Assembly: GCA_020638995.1 (NCBI GenBank)
Contig: JACKHM010000001.1
Coordinates: 3,348,001-3,412,000 of the forward strand
Direction of reading: 5' to 3'
Length of the DNA stretch: 64,000 bases
From: Planctomycetaceae bacterium
GTDB taxonomy: Bacteria; Planctomycetota; Planctomycetia; Pirellulales; Pirellulaceae
In this document: in pieces, positions 61,265 to 64,000 of the stretch
Position numbering within the stretch: the first letter of the stretch is position 1
Layout of the letters: each line of letters begins with the position of its first letter
Position numbers and translations under genes: made by a program
The notes under the pieces: model-generated
Told to the model about the DNA's origin: nothing
Database searches by the model: none
The model's input: the letters and a program-made list of their open reading frames with translations, nothing else

Positions 61265-61500
61265 ACTTCATCAACGTGGTTCTACGCGTTCGACTGCGTT
61301 GAGAAGCGACGCGTCTGCCAAATCGAGTTCGCCAAAGCCGAGGATGGCATGCAGCGTAAACTTTCCCCGACAAGCGGAGTCCTGACGCTGCGCCGAAGTA
61401 ATCCACTGCTTGAACTCGCCCAAGGGATTGACGTTGGCGTGTAGCACGTGATCACGGCAGTACTGTTCCCGTCCCCCGTTCGATCACGAGGTTGACCGCG
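61265..61500 (-). pseudogene. possible decayed gene fragment
   Basis: The minus strand reads about 60 codons with coding-like text (LHANVNPLGEFKQWITSA, then FTLHAILGFGELDLADASL) and ends at a TGA near 61265. Upstream the text seems to continue in another frame (VHRETLGAVNLVIERGTG, about 61500-61460). I do not recognise the family. It borders the point where the second sulfatase gene is broken off. Confidence 0.3.
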
Positions 61501-61567
61501 CCAAGCGTTTCGCGATGTACGCGCAGACAATTCGGTCGCGTGATGCACCAGCGGGATTTGGCTTGGG

Positions 61568-62674
61568 TTAAGGTAAGCTGAAACGTTGGCGGACCAACTC
61601 GGCGATCGCAGGAGCCGGATTGCTGTCCAAGTATTTCGTTGCTGCCAGGTTCGCTTCGGTTGCTCTCCCCTGGTCGACGAATAACAGTGCCAAATTCAGC
61701 CACGCGTTCGATTCACCTGCGGCTGCAATCTCGCGGAGCGTGGATTCGGCCGTTATCAATAGCGGTTCAGCCTCACTGGGTGGCAGAGTTTCCGCTTTTG
61801 CTATTTGCCAGACGGCTCTAGCATTACGCACGTCGAGCGGCTGATTGTTGGGCGTAGCTTCCAACTCTGTCAAAATCGCATCAGCTTGAGACAACTCATC
61901 TGCGATGATCAAGCTGGCCACCTCGGCCAATCGCGTAGCGCGCTCAGAACTTGTCAAGTCTGCTGGCGTCGCGTCTTGCAAGGCTTCGCGGAGCCGGGCC
62001 AATGTCTTGTCGATGTTTGCTTCGGCAACTTCAGACGGCTGTTCCGGACCACGCACGCGATTCTCCCGCATCGCCACACGAACCATGCCTAGATCCGCAT
62101 CGCCGATGACAAAGACGGATCGATATGGTGCGGCTTGTTGAGCCAGATCTGTCAATTCAAACCGGGCCAACTGACTCGCGCGAACTCGCTGTTGTTGTTC
62201 AAGTTGTTCTACTTTGATTCTTGCCTGGTCTGCTAACGCAAGGCGTTGACGCAAGTCAGTTGCTTCGCCCTGCATGTGCCAGACAAGTCCTCCGCATAGC
62301 AACGCGGCGCCCCACCCAGCCGCCATGGTCAGCAACCACGTTGGCTTCGAGTTCCCGCGCGTCGGTTTCAACGGACTGTGCTCGCGGAGCGAAAGCGTCT
62401 CAGGCCCCTCGCGTTCTTTCGGCGATTCCTCTTCATCAGAAACTGTTGGAAAAGGCATATCCTCCGGCAGCATTTGGTCCATGACCTCCCAGGCCGCCGG
62501 ACATTCGACAAGGTGACTCGCTAGATGACGGGTTTCCGCATCGCTCAATCTTCCATCGACGTAAGCCGCTATCAGCGACAAGTTCGGTTCTGCGTCAGTT
62601 TCAAGCACAAGCTTATCCCAGGCCTGCCGAAAGGCCTTTCCTAGTTCACGCTGTGGATCAAATTCCTGCGTCAT
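61568..62674 (-). CDS. membrane-anchored anti-sigma-like regulator with tetratricopeptide-type C-terminus
   Basis: A 368-residue protein. The N-terminal part (about 20-75) has IAAYVDGRLSDAETRHLASHLVECPAAWEVMD, like the zinc-finger anti-sigma domain but with only one of the usual paired cysteines. One membrane helix follows at about 113-137 (WLLTMAAGWGAALLCGGLVW), then a coiled-coil stretch and alpha-helical repeats (about 260-365). It lies 47 bases after the sigma factor gene on the same strand, as anti-sigma partners do. Cytoplasmic N-terminus and periplasmic repeats would allow sensing of an outside signal; this is inference. Confidence 0.75.
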   Translation of the reverse strand: MTQEFDPQRELGKAFRQAWDKLVLETDAEPNLSLIAAYVDGRLSDAETRHLASHLVECPAAWEVMDQMLPEDMPFPTVSDEEESPKEREGPETLSLREHSPLKPTRGNSKPTWLLTMAAGWGAALLCGGLVWHMQGEATDLRQRLALADQARIKVEQLEQQQRVRASQLARFELTDLAQQAAPYRSVFVIGDADLGMVRVAMRENRVRGPEQPSEVAEANIDKTLARLREALQDATPADLTSSERATRLAEVASLIIADELSQADAILTELEATPNNQPLDVRNARAVWQIAKAETLPPSEAEPLLITAESTLREIAAAGESNAWLNLALLFVDQGRATEANLAATKYLDSNPAPAIAELVRQRFSLP

Positions 62675-62721
62675 CTTTCAACTCCTGCTGGACACGTCTT
62701 CGTGTACCGCAAGTGACTCGT

Positions 62722-63687
62722 TCACTCTGTATGTTCGTCCGTCCGAATTAACGCAAAGACTGCCTCTTCGATCCACTTCTTTTCTTTCCGCGACGGTGCA
62801 TTAATTATGTCTCGGAAACTCGAATCGGCTTCCGATAGTAGTTCAAGAAACTTTCGGCACACTTTATCTAGCAGTTGCGTTACGGCTGATTTAGTACTGC
62901 CAAGACGCTTTGCGATTTTCGTGTTGCTGTAACCTTGTTCTAGCCGCATCACGGCGGCTTGATATTGTTGCGGACTGGTCGCTCGTAGGCTTTCGAACAA
63001 CTCCGCAGCCACTCGTGGAGCGATATCGATCAGCTTACGCATGACTTGCTCTCGTCCGTCATCTGTATCGGGGGGGAATTCCGGTGGGCCATCGCCGTCC
63101 CCCGGCTCTTCGGGGTCGGACCGAGCGCGATCGATCACCAGTCGAGTCGCCACGGTTCGTAACCAAGTTTCTAACGACGAGCGACCGTAAAAAGCGAGCA
63201 ATCTCATGCGTCCGCGGTTGAAACCGATTTTCATCGGCTGGTACAACAAAGCTGGCAAGTCTTCGATCACTGTGTTCGCCTTACCGGGGCCCCAGCGAAC
63301 CGTCAGACGTCTGGCTACGTCTTTATTTACCATGTCCAACAGACGCACATTGCAGGCATCGTCGTGCAGGGCGCAACCTGCAGTTAACAACACTTCCACC
63401 AAGCTGCCACGCGTGGCGACCTCGTCGATCAGCTCTGCCAGCTTACGATGGCCGCCAGCAATTGACTGTTCGGTGAGATATCCGTTGGCCAGTGTGATCG
63501 CAGCCTCTTTGAGCGGCACCTTGACGGACTTCAACTGATGGTTCGGTACTGCTTGCGTTAGCGAGTCGAAGGCTTGCGCCAGTTGCGACGCATATACTTC
63601 CGCAAAGCCGCCAAGCGCTTCACGGCGTGGCCAACTGGCACGCAAAGCCTGAATCAATTCGTTAGCTCTCTTGTCGTCGGAGTTCAT
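62722..63687 (-). CDS. sigma-70 family (ECF-type) RNA polymerase sigma factor with a long N-terminal extension
   Basis: A 321-residue protein. Residues about 160-195 (LLAFYGRSSLETWLRTVATRL, VIDRARS) match sigma region 2. Residues about 240-280 (QYQAAVMRLEQGYSNTKIAK, RLGSTKSAVTQLLDK) match region 4 with its helix-turn-helix. About 150 N-terminal residues precede region 2, which is long for ECF factors and unrecognised. A DGDG-rich linker joins the two regions. The downstream membrane protein is the probable anti-sigma partner. Target genes are unknown. Confidence 0.85.
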   Translation of the reverse strand: MNSDDKRANELIQALRASWPRREALGGFAEVYASQLAQAFDSLTQAVPNHQLKSVKVPLKEAAITLANGYLTEQSIAGGHRKLAELIDEVATRGSLVEVLLTAGCALHDDACNVRLLDMVNKDVARRLTVRWGPGKANTVIEDLPALLYQPMKIGFNRGRMRLLAFYGRSSLETWLRTVATRLVIDRARSDPEEPGDGDGPPEFPPDTDDGREQVMRKLIDIAPRVAAELFESLRATSPQQYQAAVMRLEQGYSNTKIAKRLGSTKSAVTQLLDKVCRKFLELLSEADSSFRDIINAPSRKEKKWIEEAVFALIRTDEHTE

Positions 63688-64000
63688 GCAGTTCCTGCGA
63701 CTTGCTCTACTTAGGTTATGATCTGTGAAACTTCAGGTGCCGAGCGAGCTCTCTTATTTTCGCCGTTCGGCAGATTAGCTGACGGCAACTCAATGCGTTG
63801 AAAGTTCATCGTGCGTTTTGGTTCTCGGTAGTCTATTTCCCCGCCGCTACCTTAGCCAGCAGCGATGGACAATCTTTATGCTTTTGTCGGTTTGCAATTA
63901 CGACCCATCACCGCTGAGCGTAAACGCGGCCCAGTAAAACGGCGACAGCCGACCGTCTCGCCGGGTCGCCACATGCTCTGCAGGCGTTGCGCCGCGCTGA
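63688..64000. other. window end, no recognisable gene
   Basis: About 310 bases upstream of the sigma factor gene. I see no coding frame with recognisable content; the sigma factor promoter should lie here. Confidence 0.45.

Overview
The window reads as chromosomal DNA of a planctomycete, most likely a Pirellulaceae relative. The signs are a cytochrome/DUF1549/DUF1553 giant protein, secreted sulfatases, a sialate O-acetylesterase, DUF1080 and DUF4838 proteins, a Tat-exported Gfo/Idh/MocA oxidoreductase, a FloA/NfeD membrane-microdomain operon and loosely packed genes with many lone secreted proteins. These family names rest on recognised motifs only; no database search was possible.

Layout. 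0-4 kb: a Gfo/Idh/MocA oxidoreductase, tRNA-Ser, a GNAT acetyltransferase, and a chimeric remnant of a methyltransferase and a tyrosine integrase ending inside tRNA-Met. 4-9 kb: a same-strand run of a long NfeD protein, a short NfeD protein, flotillin-like FloA and a small proline-rich protein. 9-14 kb: two dehydrogenases, a small membrane protein plus a DUF1614 protein, and a WD40 protein. 14-22 kb: a NosR/NirI-like membrane flavoprotein translationally coupled to a secreted FAD oxidoreductase, a type IV pilin gene with one in-frame stop, and a large secreted protein of unknown function that contains an internal duplication.

21.8-24.4 kb: a complete IS66-family element that beheads a DTW-domain gene and sits 10 bases from the start codon of the neighbouring gene. 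25-36 kb: FAD oxidoreductase, DUF1080 protein, esterase, an ABC exporter pair, type II glutamine synthetase, sialate O-acetylesterase, tRNA-His and a secreted metalloprotease-like protein. 36-44.5 kb: deoC, then an HlyD/FtsX/ATPase exporter operon, then the cytochrome/DUF1549/DUF1553 protein.

44.8-51.7 kb is a nest of mobile elements. An IS3-family element is split in its transposase gene by a 2.6-kb element that carries a large serine recombinase. The two transposase halves rejoin in frame at a shared CAGTA. The IS3 copy also carries an inactivating 7-base tandem duplication. An IS21-family element follows, and beyond it lies the 3' stump of a sialidase-like gene.

51.7-64 kb: a giant DUF4838 protein, a VapBC-like toxin-antitoxin pair, an N6-adenine methyltransferase with an overlapping HNH nuclease (a possible restriction or defence pair), an intact sulfatase followed by a truncated one, and a sigma-70-family factor with a downstream membrane-anchored regulator.

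The points most worth a second look are the serine-recombinase element with its exact insertion junction, the NosR-like/FAD-oxidoreductase pair as a possible electron route across the membrane, the interrupted pilin gene, and the methyltransferase-HNH pair.
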